43,183 bases of DNA from Gloeocapsa sp. PCC 73106 (GCF_000332035.1 NZ_ALVY01000205.1:1-43183), one strand, 5' to 3'. Shown: positions 1 to 10,067, numbered from the stretch's first letter. Numbers and translations are program-made. The notes: generated by a model not told the origin, from the letters alone.

Positions 1-81
1 GTAACGGTATGTGGCACTACCAGTAATTTACCGAATCAATTAGGAATCCAATTAAGTTTGAATCTAGAATTCTCTGCTTAG
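1..81 (+). CDS. possible C-terminal tail of an upstream gene (partial)
   Basis: The first frame is open from the window edge to a TAG at 79-81 and encodes 26 residues ending LNLEFSA. The residues alternate polar and hydrophobic, as in the last beta strands of a secreted or outer-membrane domain, but no family can be recognised from so little. It would be convergent with uvrC. An open frame of 26 codons can arise by chance, so this is only a possibility. Confidence 0.25.
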   Translation, partial: VTVCGTTSNLPNQLGIQLSLNLEFSA

Positions 82-152
82 GATATCCTGTACCTCGGTG
101 AGTTCAAAAACATCCAGTTTACTCTGTTTTGTTACAGTTTAAGCGTGTCACT

Positions 153-1973
153 TCAATCACCGTGAAAATAATCGTAAATAGTTTGAGCTAGTTGTTCACC
201 AATACCAGAGACTTGAGCTAGCTGTGTGACAGAAGCTTCTCGGATATAATCCAGGGAATGAAAGTGAGCTAGTAATTGTTGTTGACGGTAATTACCCAAA
301 CCGGGAATAGCGTCTAAGCGCGATCGCCTGTTTTGTTTAAGACGCAGTTGACGATGAAAAGTAACAGCGAAGCGATGAGCTTCATCTCTGAGACGTCTTA
401 GTAGTTGTACACCAGGTTGTTCAGGATTGGTAAGGAGGGGTTGAGATTGATGGGGGAGGAAAATTTCTTCTTTCTGTTTAGCCAAGCTCACCACTGTCAA
501 CTCTGAAGCTAAGTCCATTTCCTCTAGAATCTTCATCACTGATGAGAGTTGTCCTTTTCCCCCATCGATCATAATTAGATCTGGTTTGTCGGTAGAATTA
601 CGAAAACGACGACCGATTACTTCAGCTAAACTAGCAAAATCATCGGAGTGACCGATTTTAATCTCTGGGTTTTTGATTTTGTAGTGACGATAATGTTGTT
701 TAGCTGGTATTCCATCGATAAAAACGACTTGAGAAGCAACCGGGTTAGAACCCTGAAGATGAGAGATGTCATAACCCTCTATGCGGTGCGGTAGCTGAGA
801 GAGGTGAAGTATTTGAGCTAAATCTGCTAAAGCTTGGGTATTTTGTTGTTTTTTCTCTTGATTTTGAGCTAAATCATAAGCTGCATTTTTAGCCACCATA
901 GCGATTAGTTCGGCTTTAGCTTGTCGCAGAGGGAGAGAGATAGTTACTTTGCGTCCTTTACGTTGACTTAACCAGTCTGATAACATTTCTACTTCTGGTA
1001 GGGGGTGCTGAATTAAAATCTCGTTGGGAATTTCTATTCCCTCTACTTGCAGATAGTGTTCTTCTAAAACTCGCTGTAAAATTGCTCCCTCAGTAGAAGA
1101 AATCCCGTCGGTGAAGAAACCGAGACGATTGACTAAATGTCCACCTCTGATTTGGAATAACTGAATACAGCAGTGTTGGTCGTCACTAGCTAGAGCGATC
1201 GCGTCTCGAGAGATAGTATCGTCGCTTAAAGCTACCTTTTGGGAACCAAATAGACTATTTAAGCCGTTAATTTGGTCTCTGAGGAGCGCTGCTTTTTCAA
1301 ACTCCAGATTAAGGGATGCTTTTTCCATTTGTTCTCGGAGCATTTGTTGTAAATCGGTAGTTCTTCCCTGGAAGATCATCGCTACTTTTTCCATCGTATC
1401 TCGATAAGCTTCAGGAGTAATTAACTCTTGACATACACCTGGACAACGACCCAGATCATAATTAAGACAGGGACGCTCAGAAAATAGAGGTTTAGGACGT
1501 TGACGCAGGGGAAACAGTCTTTTTATTAAATCGAGGGTTTGGCGCAATTGTCTGACATCAACAAAGGGACCGTAGTAGCGATCTTTGGGTTTTCCTAGCT
1601 TACGTTTGCGCGTAAGGAAGATGCGAGGATAGGCTTCAGACCAAGTGATACAAATATAGGGATATTTTTTATCGTCCTTGAGTAAAACGTTGAAATGAGG
1701 TTGATGTTCTTTAATCAGATTAGCTTCCAGAGCTAAAGCTTCAGCTTCATTATCGGTGACGATAAACTCAATGTCACTAATCAAATTTACCATCAAAGTA
1801 ATACGAGGACTCAAAACTGGAGCATCGCGAAAGTACGAACGTACTCTAGAGCGCAGTTGTTTAGATTTACCAATATAGAGAATGTCCCCGCTTTTTCCCT
1901 TCATGAAATATATTCCGGGTTCAGTGGGAATTTGGCTGAGCAGATTGTCTAATTGTTCCTTTTCTTGTTTCAT
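153..1973 (-). CDS. uvrC: UvrABC excinuclease subunit C
   Basis: This is the dual-incision nuclease of nucleotide excision repair, which cuts 3' and then 5' of a lesion in the UvrB-DNA complex. The N-terminal GIY-YIG domain shows GIY near residue 20 and YIG near 33. A C-x7-C-x3-C cluster follows ([13 protein letters not shown]), then a UVR domain with [11 protein letters not shown] for UvrB contact, the RNase H-like domain with [10 protein letters not shown], and tandem helix-hairpin-helix motifs at the C-terminus ([16 protein letters not shown]). At 606 residues it is normal length. An upstream TTG at 1979 is in frame, but the ATG at 1973 matches the family start. It lies just downstream of the histidine kinase gene on the same strand, about 14 bases away, so cotranscription is likely though a functional link is not obvious. 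Confidence 0.97.
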   Translation of the reverse strand: MKQEKEQLDNLLSQIPTEPGIYFMKGKSGDILYIGKSKQLRSRVRSYFRDAPVLSPRITLMVNLISDIEFIVTDNEAEALALEANLIKEHQPHFNVLLKDDKKYPYICITWSEAYPRIFLTRKRKLGKPKDRYYGPFVDVRQLRQTLDLIKRLFPLRQRPKPLFSERPCLNYDLGRCPGVCQELITPEAYRDTMEKVAMIFQGRTTDLQQMLREQMEKASLNLEFEKAALLRDQINGLNSLFGSQKVALSDDTISRDAIALASDDQHCCIQLFQIRGGHLVNRLGFFTDGISSTEGAILQRVLEEHYLQVEGIEIPNEILIQHPLPEVEMLSDWLSQRKGRKVTISLPLRQAKAELIAMVAKNAAYDLAQNQEKKQQNTQALADLAQILHLSQLPHRIEGYDISHLQGSNPVASQVVFIDGIPAKQHYRHYKIKNPEIKIGHSDDFASLAEVIGRRFRNSTDKPDLIMIDGGKGQLSSVMKILEEMDLASELTVVSLAKQKEEIFLPHQSQPLLTNPEQPGVQLLRRLRDEAHRFAVTFHRQLRLKQNRRSRLDAIPGLGNYRQQQLLAHFHSLDYIREASVTQLAQVSGIGEQLAQTIYDYFHGD

Positions 1974-1987
1974 TATCAAAGTTAAGT

Positions 1988-3187
1988 TCAGTGTCTAAAG
2001 GGCAAATAGAGGGTAAAACAACTGCCTTTTCCTGCTTCTGATTCTAGGGTTAAATTGCCACCATGAAGTATGGCTAAATTCTTAGATAGGACCAAACCAA
2101 GTCCTGTCCCTTTTTGTCTACGGTTATAGGTGTTGGATATTTGCGCAAAGGGTTGAAATAGTTTTTTTTGATTCTCAGTACTGATACCAATTCCAGTATC
2201 TTGAACTGTGAAATATAAACCCTGGTCGTTTTTAGTGACCTTGAGGGTTACAGTTCCTTTTTCTGAGTATTTGATGCCATTGGAGAGTAAATTTACCAGA
2301 ATCTGTCTTAATCGTAGGGGATCGGCGATACAAAAGTTAATTCCCGGTTCTATTGCTAAGACTAGAGATGTTTGTTTGCGGTTCGCTGACTCTTGTACCA
2401 GAGAGAATGAAGCTTCACAGACTTCTTGAACTAATACTTTTTCTAAGAATAACTCTTCTTTTTGGGCTTCGATTTTAGCAAGATCGAGAAAATTATTAGT
2501 GAGTGAGAGTAAATGTTCTCCCGAAGTAATGATCGCCTGAACGTATTCTAACTGTTTTTGATTGAGAGAGCCGTAGATTTGTTCGTTGAGCATTCTTGCT
2601 AGCCCTAAAATAGCGCTCAAAGGTTGACGACATTCATGAAATGTGTAGTCGAGTCCCCCGACGATTTTTTCTTTTTCTTGCTGAAGTAAATGTATGTAGA
2701 TAGCGATCGCACAGTGATTAGCCGCGCTATTAATACAAGCTAACTCTGCTTCCGACCATTGTTGCCGTGCTTGGGGGTAAAATAGAGCGATCGCACCCCA
2801 ATAGAATTGTTTATATACTATAGAATGTAGCGATATAGATTGCCACGAGTTAACACCTACGTCTAGTTGTAAACCCGTAGATTCAATTTCCAGTCGCGTA
2901 GACAATAGTACTGCTTCTTTAGCGCGCAGGTTCTGGTCATAGTACTTTACCAGGTAGCGCCCCAGATGTAATAATTTTTCCGGATCTAGAGCTAAAGGAT
3001 GGGTAAAATGATCGTTGAACTTATCCTCTGTTGATTCAGACAGTAAAATTACGCACTCATCTAAGTTCAGTTCTTGCTTGAGGTGTATAGTGAGAGAATC
3101 AAACCAAGTATCTAAGTTCACAGACTCTATCATTGTCGCAGTGATGTCAGAAAGGATACTTTGATGTTGTCTGTGGTATTTAGACAT
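1988..3187 (-). CDS. GAF-domain sensor histidine kinase
   Basis: A 399-residue soluble sensor kinase with no membrane segment. Residues about 15-165 look like a GAF domain (ending [10 protein letters not shown]). The HisKA dimerisation helix carries the phospho-acceptor H184 in HECRQPL. The HATPase_c domain has the N box ([10 protein letters not shown]), G1 box DTGIGIS and G2 box [12 protein letters not shown], so all ATP-binding motifs are present and it should be active. No response regulator is encoded nearby, making it an orphan kinase whose signal and partner are unknown. The GAF domain could bind a small ligand; no typical bilin-attachment Cys-His pair is evident. It precedes uvrC in the same direction. 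Confidence 0.9.
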   Translation of the reverse strand: MSKYHRQHQSILSDITATMIESVNLDTWFDSLTIHLKQELNLDECVILLSESTEDKFNDHFTHPLALDPEKLLHLGRYLVKYYDQNLRAKEAVLLSTRLEIESTGLQLDVGVNSWQSISLHSIVYKQFYWGAIALFYPQARQQWSEAELACINSAANHCAIAIYIHLLQQEKEKIVGGLDYTFHECRQPLSAILGLARMLNEQIYGSLNQKQLEYVQAIITSGEHLLSLTNNFLDLAKIEAQKEELFLEKVLVQEVCEASFSLVQESANRKQTSLVLAIEPGINFCIADPLRLRQILVNLLSNGIKYSEKGTVTLKVTKNDQGLYFTVQDTGIGISTENQKKLFQPFAQISNTYNRRQKGTGLGLVLSKNLAILHGGNLTLESEAGKGSCFTLYLPFRH

Positions 3188-3248
3188 ATGGAGCTTTAAA
3201 GAATCTTAGATTCAAATTTTGCTAATTTTATTTGCCAAAATTGTACAA

Positions 3249-4022
3249 TTAAAACTCTTTTTTAGCAAAAATCATCATGGCAAAAACCAGTAAAAAAATT
3301 GTATACAAGATTGCATAAACTGCGTTAGCGAACAATTCCGCACCCGTAGGTAGAAGATTGTAGACAGCTTCATTTTTAAGATTCAAGCGAGATAAATCTG
3401 GTAAAAATAAGTAGATTACCTTAGTTAAATTTGCCACGGTGGGGTTTTCACTGATTCTTCCCAAAGCTAGGATATCTCGACTAATTTGTCCCATGAGATA
3501 AATACCTAAAGTCAGTAAAGTAGCGAGGATAGAACTAGTAAACACGCCAAAAGCTATGGCTATTGCAGCTATCAGCGCTAGTTGTAAGCACAAAAAAACC
3601 AAAGAAACCAGAATACTACCCAAGGGGAAAGTAATTTGAGCCCAACTTAACAGCGCTAAATAAATCACCGTCATCAGGATGACTAAGACGAATAAAACAG
3701 CACACAACCCTAAATGTTTACCGATGATAAACTCGCTACGACTAAGGGGTTTAGCGATTAAAACTAGAACAGTTTTTTTCTCGATTTCTTTATTAATTAA
3801 GGTAGTACCAACGAAAACTGCTACTATTACCGTTAATACTTCGATCGCCGCCATACCTAAATCGATAAAGATTTTGTCGTCGGTACCTACGGAGATTTCG
3901 GGTAACAAACGCAAAGCGATCGCTAGTAGCAGAACAAAAAAACCAATAAAGTAAAAAACGCGATCGCGGATAACTTCTTGGAAACCATTGCTAGCGATCG
4001 CCCAAATTCTTATCCAATTCAT
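3249..4022 (-). CDS. ABC-2 family transporter permease (NosY-like)
   Basis: A 257-residue integral membrane protein with about six hydrophobic segments, beginning with a short cytoplasmic helix (MNWIRIWAIASNGFQEVIRD) typical of ABC-2 permeases. The segment NKEIEKKTVLVLIAKPLSR is the conserved cytoplasmic loop of this family, which includes permeases annotated as multicopper enzyme maturation or NosY-like. It would need a separate ATPase, and none is adjacent, so its substrate is unknown. The start ATG at 4022 leaves 59 bases to the divergent gene at 4082, a shared promoter space. Confidence 0.85.
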   Translation of the reverse strand: MNWIRIWAIASNGFQEVIRDRVFYFIGFFVLLLAIALRLLPEISVGTDDKIFIDLGMAAIEVLTVIVAVFVGTTLINKEIEKKTVLVLIAKPLSRSEFIIGKHLGLCAVLFVLVILMTVIYLALLSWAQITFPLGSILVSLVFLCLQLALIAAIAIAFGVFTSSILATLLTLGIYLMGQISRDILALGRISENPTVANLTKVIYLFLPDLSRLNLKNEAVYNLLPTGAELFANAVYAILYTIFLLVFAMMIFAKKEF

Positions 4023-4081
4023 ATTATATTTTTGCTGCCAACATCTATAATTAAATCGTACAATATTTATGAACGTCTGTT

Positions 4082-4657
4082 ATGGCACTTACTCCCTCAA
4101 CGATGCTACCTTTGGGAACCAAAGCCCCAGACTTTCAACTGGTCGATGTTCTCTCTAATCAAACCATTTCCCTTAGTGATTTTTCCTCTCACCAGGCTTT
4201 GTTAGTTATTTTTCTCTGTTGTCATTGTCCTTTTGTTAAGCACGTTGAACAGGAAATAGCTAAACTGAGTAGAGAATATCAGCCTCAAAATATTGGTATT
4301 ATCGCTATTAGCGTTAATGATATCGAACGCTATCCCGATGATGCGCCCGATAAACTAAAAATCATGGCAGAAACACTAGGATTTAACTTTCCTGTTTGTT
4401 ATGATCAAACTCAAAATATCGCTAAAGCCTATAAAGCGGCTTGTACTCCAGACTTCTTTCTGTTTGACTCCCAGTTAAAGTTAGTTTATCGTGGTCAATT
4501 AGACGACAGTCGTCCTGGAAATAATCTTCCTATTACTGGAAAAGATTTACGTAGCGCTTTAGATGCCATTGTTGCAGGTAAACCAGTTAATTTAGAGCAA
4601 AAACCCAGTATTGGCTGTAATATTAAATGGAAACCGGGAAATGAACCTGATTACTAA
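4082..4657 (+). CDS. thioredoxin-fold protein (AhpC/TSA-Redoxin family)
   Basis: A 191-residue soluble protein of the redoxin/AhpC-TSA class. After GTKAPDFQL and a beta strand comes C46-C47-H48-C49 followed by PFVKH; family members usually read C-N-H-C-P-Y/F-V-K-H, so C46 and C49 form the CxxC pair and C47 is an extra cysteine. The later TPDFFLFD contains the cis-proline region, and RGQLDDSRPGNN is a signature of this subfamily. It probably acts as a thiol-disulfide oxidoreductase or thiol peroxidase; the substrate is not known. The next gene follows after 14 bases with a GGAGAA site, so the two likely form an operon. Confidence 0.88.
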   Translation: MALTPSTMLPLGTKAPDFQLVDVLSNQTISLSDFSSHQALLVIFLCCHCPFVKHVEQEIAKLSREYQPQNIGIIAISVNDIERYPDDAPDKLKIMAETLGFNFPVCYDQTQNIAKAYKAACTPDFFLFDSQLKLVYRGQLDDSRPGNNLPITGKDLRSALDAIVAGKPVNLEQKPSIGCNIKWKPGNEPDY

Positions 4658-4671
4658 GCTTAGGAGAAATT

Positions 4672-5082
4672 ATGACCTCAGATACGAAAACTAAACAACT
4701 GTTAAAATTACTCATCGCGGCAGCTTGGATAGATGGTACCATACAACCAGAAGAAAGAGATTATTTGAACCAAATGATCGCTACCAATGCTCTAGGTGAT
4801 GACTCAGAAATTAAAATGTATTTGTCCGAAGCTACGCCGATAGATCCTCAACAATGTTATCAATGGCTAGAGGAGTATTTAGGACAAAATCCTTCTAAAG
4901 AAGATTATCAAAACTTACTAGAATCTCTTAGCGCTCTCATTTATGTTGATGATAATGTAGAAACAGAGGAAGCTAAATTATTAACTTATTTACAAAATTT
5001 GGAACCGGGTAGCCAATCTCAAAAGTCCCTATTTGATAACTTATTTAAGGGTATTCAAGAACTATATCGCAAAGCTATGTAG
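4672..5082 (+). CDS. TerB-like tellurite-resistance domain protein
   Basis: A 136-residue all-helical protein. Near residue 15 it has AAWIDGTIQPEERDYL, the acidic turn of TerB-like domains where metal binding has been proposed, and a second related segment near residue 90 (ALIYVDDNVETEEAKLL). In cyanobacteria such proteins are common and rarely linked to tellurite; the role is unknown. A clear ribosome binding site, GGAGAA, precedes the ATG by a few bases. It ends six bases from the convergent DUF29 gene, with no visible terminator between them. Confidence 0.8.
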   Translation: MTSDTKTKQLLKLLIAAAWIDGTIQPEERDYLNQMIATNALGDDSEIKMYLSEATPIDPQQCYQWLEEYLGQNPSKEDYQNLLESLSALIYVDDNVETEEAKLLTYLQNLEPGSQSQKSLFDNLFKGIQELYRKAM

Positions 5083-5087
5083 GTAGC

Positions 5088-5546
5088 TCAATCTAATAAC
5101 TCTTCTAGACTATAGGGACAATTTTCAGGAAAAGTTATCGAGTTTCCTGTCTTTAACCGGACATATTTGAGGGATTTTTGATATACTTTTACTAAGTTTT
5201 CTTGTAAATGATTTCTCAGAGTGCTGGTCAAATATTCATTGATTTGAGTTTTAAAACTGACGATTTCCGCTCGCCAATGATTTGAATTATAGCCAGATTC
5301 ATCCGTCCAATAATTGAGAAGAAGTAAATGTCTGATAATCTGTTCTAAAAAACTTTCTACAGTTAGTTTATCTCGACGACTCAAAGCTTCCAATTCCTCA
5401 ATTAAATGTTCTACGTCTAGTTTTTCTAATTGTCTTTCTTTGAGTAGATTGAGGGTTTGTAATAACCATTGTTCATTATCTTGGTAATAAAGCGAACATA
5501 ATTCATTCATGGTTTGTTTATTAATTTTACATTTTAAGATAATCAC
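5088..5546 (-). CDS. DUF29 family protein
   Basis: This belongs to DUF29, a helical family greatly expanded in cyanobacteria and of unknown function. Typical features are the opening LYYQDNEQWLLQTLNLLKE, the central EHLIEELEALSRRD and the segment HLLLLNYWTDE. Two starts are possible. A GTG at 5546 (152 residues) has AGGA about six bases upstream. An ATG at 5510 (140 residues) gives the more usual family N-terminus but lacks a ribosome binding site. The GTG is kept here with modest confidence. DUF29 genes often move between genomes and sit beside toxin-antitoxin-like genes, as with the small DUF2283 gene here. Confidence 0.85.
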   Translation of the reverse strand: MIILKCKINKQTMNELCSLYYQDNEQWLLQTLNLLKERQLEKLDVEHLIEELEALSRRDKLTVESFLEQIIRHLLLLNYWTDESGYNSNHWRAEIVSFKTQINEYLTSTLRNHLQENLVKVYQKSLKYVRLKTGNSITFPENCPYSLEELLD

Positions 5547-5572
5547 TTTATATCCTGGGAAAAAAAATCGTT

Positions 5573-5746
5573 ATGAAAAAAGTAACATACAATGGAGACG
5601 TAGATATATTGCTCATTGAATTTTCTGATGAATCAATTGCCTATGCAGAACAAAAAGGGAATAAAATACTACACTATTCTGATAGTGATAAGTTAGTACT
5701 TATAGAAATCTTAAACTTTCGCCGTCTTTTATTAGCGTCAGCTTGA
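5573..5746 (+). CDS. DUF2283-like small protein
   Basis: This is a 57-residue reading frame with ATG at 5573 and TGA at 5744-5746. It reads MKKVTYNGDVDILLIEFSDE near the start and LVLIEILNFRRLLL near the end. DUF2283 proteins share this layout: a two-strand hairpin with a Y-x3-x-D-x-L pattern, an acidic turn, then a G-I-E-I-L-N-like strand. The usual D-Y-D segment is replaced by HYSDSDK, so it may be divergent. DUF2283 genes often pair with DUF4258 toxins; no such partner is seen here. It is divergent from the DUF29 gene. Confidence 0.65.
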   Translation: MKKVTYNGDVDILLIEFSDESIAYAEQKGNKILHYSDSDKLVLIEILNFRRLLLASA

Positions 5747-5773
5747 AATTCTCTTATTCGAACCTGTTTAAGT

Positions 5774-7489
5774 TTAACTTGTGAGGATAATGCGACAGAT
5801 AACTGGTTCATGATCGCTAACTAATTCAGAAAACTCTACATTAGTATGAACAATATCATATGTAGTGATTGGGAGTAGACTAGGATTGACGAGAATATGA
5901 TCTATAGCTTGAGAGTTTCCTTCGAAAATATAAGTATAACGCTCATTTTCTGGTAAAGTTTCGGTTAAATTGGCTAGGGTTGTTAATTGAGTTAGAGGTG
6001 GTAAAAATTCAAACTCGTTAAAGTCTCCTAATACTACTAGTTTAGCTTGAGGATTTTGCAGTAAAATTGTCTTAACATAATTATTGATCGCCTCAGTTTG
6101 GGCTTCTCTTGTTTCTTGGTTGTTATTGATGGGAGGTTGAATTTGACCAAACAACGGAGAACTTCCCCCTTTAGATGTAAGATGATTATTAATAACCGTA
6201 ATATTATTGTTGTTAAACCGAAAGGTTGCAATTAGGGGTTTACGAGTATCGACAAATGCATCGGTTTCGATTCTCTCAACAGAATCAGTTATTAACTCTA
6301 CCCTTGCAGGATTATACAAATATCCTACTCGAATATTACCACCGGGTTGACCTCCATCGCTACCGTTTGAGGGTGGAATATCTAGATAGTTATATTTAAC
6401 TCCTTTTTGATTAATTATCGCAGCTATCAAGGTTTCATAGGTTTGAGAAGCGTCTACAACACCGTCGTCTAACGCACCGCTATTGTCTTGAATTTCCTGT
6501 AGGGCGATAATATCGGGTGTGCGTAGATTGGTAATAATTTGTTTAGCGATCGCCTCAAATTTTTCCTGGGGATTATCTGGTGCTAGATTGAGTACATTAT
6601 AACTAGCGATAGTTAAAGCCTCAGAAGTGGGTATTAATTCGGTAATTTCCGGTTGTAAATCAATCTGACGAGGAGCAGTCGAATCGGTAGCAATTACTTC
6701 ATAGTTACCGAAATTATAGCTAACGATTCCAGTTACGTCCCCTAAGCGATCGCCTACTTTAACTGTGGGTGTTTCTTTGGGACTAATAGGAGATTGATCG
6801 TCTATTTGAATACGTTCGGGATTATAATCATTGATATTAATATTGATAGTCCCACGTTCACTGATACCCGTAGCATTTATACCTCCGTCTACCACCGTAT
6901 AAATTTCACCAAAACTATTATTACTACTTACCGCTAAAGCATCTTGAACGATAACTCTCATTCCTTCTAGAGTTTCGTAAAAATCCACACCATCAGTATC
7001 AGGATCAAAGACGGCAAAATTATCATCGTCAATCACTTCTGTGGGAGGTTGACGTTCATTGATTCCCAGGATAATCCCCATAGGAAGATCATGATCGCGA
7101 GAGACTATTTTAAAGCGAGGATTGTCAGCAAGATTAGTAACAGAGAGATTGTTAGGTTTGGGTATAAATTCGTTAACTTTTCCGGTTACCTCTACTAAAT
7201 CACCTTGTTTGATGCTTCTCGGGTTGGTTCTGGTAAAAACAAAAATACCATCAGAAGTCAAATTATTCTTATCTCCTATGGAATCTTGAAGATAAAAGCC
7301 ATTGGAAGCGATCGCTGTAACTATACCAGTGGTGGTAACTGTTTTATCTAAGTAGGGTGTTTGATGTTGTTCGCCTTGTATTGCGTAGATTTTGACTTGA
7401 CTTCCCTGGGCTTTAATACCTGAGAAGCAGCCTTGGATTATAATTACAGCAGCTAAAAAAATTATTAAGTTTATTCTTTTTATCTTCAT
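5774..7489 (-). CDS. secreted or lipoprotein endonuclease/exonuclease/phosphatase-family nuclease
   Basis: A 571-residue extracytoplasmic protein. Residues 1-21 form a hydrophobic signal ending IIQGC, so C21 may be a lipid-attachment cysteine, although Q before G is unusual for a lipobox. Residues about 35-270 resemble the OB-fold segments that precede nuclease domains in ExeM-like extracellular nucleases. The C-terminal endonuclease/exonuclease/phosphatase domain has ASYNVLNL, the metal-binding glutamate in IIALQEIQD, VVLGDFNEFE, the IDHILVN motif and the catalytic histidine in VSDHEPVI. All catalytic elements are present. Likely role: degradation of external nucleic acid for phosphate or nutrients; the true substrate is not known. 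Confidence 0.88.
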   Translation of the reverse strand: MKIKRINLIIFLAAVIIIQGCFSGIKAQGSQVKIYAIQGEQHQTPYLDKTVTTTGIVTAIASNGFYLQDSIGDKNNLTSDGIFVFTRTNPRSIKQGDLVEVTGKVNEFIPKPNNLSVTNLADNPRFKIVSRDHDLPMGIILGINERQPPTEVIDDDNFAVFDPDTDGVDFYETLEGMRVIVQDALAVSSNNSFGEIYTVVDGGINATGISERGTINININDYNPERIQIDDQSPISPKETPTVKVGDRLGDVTGIVSYNFGNYEVIATDSTAPRQIDLQPEITELIPTSEALTIASYNVLNLAPDNPQEKFEAIAKQIITNLRTPDIIALQEIQDNSGALDDGVVDASQTYETLIAAIINQKGVKYNYLDIPPSNGSDGGQPGGNIRVGYLYNPARVELITDSVERIETDAFVDTRKPLIATFRFNNNNITVINNHLTSKGGSSPLFGQIQPPINNNQETREAQTEAINNYVKTILLQNPQAKLVVLGDFNEFEFLPPLTQLTTLANLTETLPENERYTYIFEGNSQAIDHILVNPSLLPITTYDIVHTNVEFSELVSDHEPVICRIILTS

Positions 7490-7528
7490 AAACTCTTAAT
7501 AATAGGTAGTATTTGAAACCAATCCCTC

Positions 7529-7564
7529 TGCCAAGTCAATCAGAAATAATTAATTAACTTGGCA
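7529..7564 (-). terminator. hairpin downstream of chlB
   Basis: TGCCAAGT at 7529-7536 and ACTTGGCA at 7557-7564 form a perfect 8-bp stem with a 20-base AT-rich loop, just after the chlB stop codon. There is no T run after the stem on the minus strand, so it may be an RNA-stabilising or processing hairpin and not an intrinsic terminator. Confidence 0.4.
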
Positions 7565-7572
7565 AACTACTT

Positions 7573-9099
7573 TTAAGCGCCCACTGCTTCTTTAGCGGCG
7601 TACATAACTTCGAGTGTGATTTCCGTAACAGAGCGATCGCGCGCAAATTTTTCTGTGTTACGTTTGACTTTACCGCGTACGAAACCGGGTACCTTATTTA
7701 ACTCTGTTTTAGCTTCTTTAGTCCAGGTTAAATCGGAATCCGCGGAGATACCCTTATGAATGACTTCCTTAGTATCGTGTCCACCGAAGATTTCCAAGAG
7801 ATGATCTTCCATTCCCAGAGTAAAGGAATTGTAAACTAAATCAGCAATTTGATTAGTTCCTTCGTAACCTAAAAAGGGTTTATAACCCATAGAGAAATTT
7901 TGGATATGAATGGGGGCGGCAATCACACCACAGGGTATCTTCGAGCGCTTAGCTACGTGACGTTCCATCTGGGTACCAAAAATAGCCGCAGGCTCTAGAC
8001 GCGAGATGTGATCACCAATTTCCCCATTATCATCGCTGATAAGTACCTGATCGCAGTATCCTTCCACTTGCTCCCTAAACCAGTCTCCGTCGTACTTACA
8101 GTAGGTTCCTGCTAGCACCACGTGAATCCCCATTTCCCGAACTAAAATTTTAGTCATCGCTGCCGCGTGAGTATTATCTCCAAAGACTACCGCTTTTTTC
8201 CCTGTGAGATTCTGACAGTCAATCGAGCGAGAAAACCACACCGCTTGGGAGACATACATGCTTTGATGATCTATATAAGATTCATAGTCAATGGGATATC
8301 CTTGTTGATTTAAAATAGCTTGAATCTGGCGAATGCAACGAGCGGTTTCAATCACACCCATGGGCGTAATATCCACGTAGGGAATACCCAAGTTTTCCTG
8401 GAGATAATTGGCGGTAGCTAGACCGATTTCTCGATAGGGAACCAAGTTAAACCAAGCGCGTCCCAAATTTTTAATATTCTCAACGTAGGCGCCTTGAGGG
8501 ATAATTGCATTGACTTCTATCTCCAAATCAGCCATCAATCGTTTTAATTCGCTACAATCATGCTGATTATGAAACCCTTGAGTTGTCATCCCGATAATGT
8601 TAACAGAGGGTTTAGCGCTTTTCTCTGAAGCAAGTTCGCCTTTTTTGCGAGCTTTTTCCACATAAAATTTAACGATTTGGTGTAGAGTGCGATCAGCCGC
8701 TTGTAACTCATTGAAGCGATAATGGTTAACATCGGCGAGCAATACGTCACCTTTAGCCTCGAGACGTGCGCGCTCGACAAAGTTTTCTAAATCTTCTTGT
8801 AAAATGCTGGAGGTACAAGTAGGAGTAAGCACGATCAAATCAGGATGCTCTTCTCTATCTTTACGCACAATATTATCTACTACTTTTTCCTGAGAACCCC
8901 GAGCTAAAACGTTGCGATCTACAATACTAGTGGTAACTGGAGTGAAATCTTGTTTTCTCTCTAACATCGATTCCATCACATTGAAGTAGTCATCTCCTAA
9001 AGGCGCGTGCATAATCGAGTGTACATTCTTAAAAGAACTAGCGATGCGCAGAGTACCAATGTGTGCAGGTCCTGCATACATCCAGTAAGCTAATTTCAT
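7573..9099 (-). CDS. chlB: light-independent protochlorophyllide reductase subunit B
   Basis: ChlB pairs with ChlN as the NB component of dark-operative protochlorophyllide oxidoreductase, which reduces ring D of protochlorophyllide with electrons from ChlL. The sequence is full length (508 residues) and colinear with cyanobacterial and plastid ChlB, starting [19 protein letters not shown]36 in HAPLGDDYF is the aspartate known to help ligate the [4Fe-4S] cluster. Other nitrogenase-component-1-like blocks include [16 protein letters not shown] and [10 protein letters not shown]. The C-terminus carries the small PCP-reductase-like helical domain ([15 protein letters not shown]). chlN and chlL are not in this window, so the subunit genes are dispersed. 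A GGGAGAAG site precedes the ATG. Confidence 0.98.
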   Translation of the reverse strand: MKLAYWMYAGPAHIGTLRIASSFKNVHSIMHAPLGDDYFNVMESMLERKQDFTPVTTSIVDRNVLARGSQEKVVDNIVRKDREEHPDLIVLTPTCTSSILQEDLENFVERARLEAKGDVLLADVNHYRFNELQAADRTLHQIVKFYVEKARKKGELASEKSAKPSVNIIGMTTQGFHNQHDCSELKRLMADLEIEVNAIIPQGAYVENIKNLGRAWFNLVPYREIGLATANYLQENLGIPYVDITPMGVIETARCIRQIQAILNQQGYPIDYESYIDHQSMYVSQAVWFSRSIDCQNLTGKKAVVFGDNTHAAAMTKILVREMGIHVVLAGTYCKYDGDWFREQVEGYCDQVLISDDNGEIGDHISRLEPAAIFGTQMERHVAKRSKIPCGVIAAPIHIQNFSMGYKPFLGYEGTNQIADLVYNSFTLGMEDHLLEIFGGHDTKEVIHKGISADSDLTWTKEAKTELNKVPGFVRGKVKRNTEKFARDRSVTEITLEVMYAAKEAVGA

Positions 9100-9194
9100 G
9101 AATAACTTCTCCCTGATGTTTTTCTTATCTGTTTTTCATTGTGTCAAACAACAGGTTTAATTACTATCAATGTTTACGAAACTCAATAAAAAAA

Positions 9195-10067
9195 TTATTT
9201 TTTGAGAGCAATAATAATTAGCTTAGCTGCAGGATTAGGTATTAATGCTTCCAACTCGTCTAGCTGGTTATCTCTTTTAATTTTCTGAAAATGCTCTAAA
9301 AATTCTGCGTTATTTTGCAGTAAATTTAGCACTCTCGCCGCTATTTTAATGTGACGCGTAGGAGATTCTGGTATATTAGTCAAGGCTTCGTCAATCAAAT
9401 AGGTAATAATTAGAGCGGTTGCTTCTATATCATTGCTTTGATCAATTTTTTGACTATTAAGCATCTCTAACTGATCAAAAACATCTAAAGAAACTGAGGT
9501 ATATTCTTGATTTATTTGAGTTTCGGAAATAGAATCTTTTCCAACCAATTGCTCAAATTCTCCTAGCTTAAAATCACCTTTTTCTGGGTAACGATTAAGC
9601 TTATTAGCTGCAAAATAAACGTAGTTACAATCAATCTGCTGCAAAACCGTCTTTTGATTGATTAACCAGTTATGGATACAAGCTGCGGTTAAACTGGCTT
9701 CCATCAAATTAGCATCAAAGAGATTTGCTTGCATCAGAGTTGCGCCGATCAAGTTAGCTTGAGTTAAAATGGTCCTTGACAAATTTGCTTGAGTAAAATT
9801 ACCATTTCTCAAGTCAGCACCTGATAAATTGGCTTCAGAGAAATTAGCCCCTTTACAATTAGCACCACGCAGATCAGACTTAATCAGGTTAGCTCCGACT
9901 AAATTAGCTCCCTCTAGATTAGCATCCCAAAGCGCAGCTCTAGCTAGATCAAGTTTGCTTAAATCAGAATTATTCAGTTCCACTCGAGTTAAGGAGTTTT
10001 TTTTCCTCCAAGAGTTCCACTCTTTTATGTCTCGTCTAATGAGAGATAATTGTTCTGTTGACGCCAT
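9195..10067 (-). CDS. pentapeptide-repeat protein with helical C-terminal domain
   Basis: A 290-residue protein. Residues about 28-135 are a run of roughly twenty A(N/D)LXX pentapeptides (ANLEGANLVGANLIKSDL and on), expected to fold as a right-handed quadrilateral beta helix. A short linker with a cysteine-containing segment (QQIDCNYVYFAANKLNRYP) follows, the usual cap after such repeats. The last 120 residues are predicted helical (FDQLEMLNSQK, AARVLNLLQNNAEFLEHF) and are not a family I recognise. The N-terminus is amphipathic and has no signal, so it should be cytosolic. Function unknown; these proteins serve as scaffolds. It lies upstream of chlB in the same direction with 95 bases between. 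Confidence 0.85.
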   Translation of the reverse strand: MASTEQLSLIRRDIKEWNSWRKKNSLTRVELNNSDLSKLDLARAALWDANLEGANLVGANLIKSDLRGANCKGANFSEANLSGADLRNGNFTQANLSRTILTQANLIGATLMQANLFDANLMEASLTAACIHNWLINQKTVLQQIDCNYVYFAANKLNRYPEKGDFKLGEFEQLVGKDSISETQINQEYTSVSLDVFDQLEMLNSQKIDQSNDIEATALIITYLIDEALTNIPESPTRHIKIAARVLNLLQNNAEFLEHFQKIKRDNQLDELEALIPNPAAKLIIIALKK

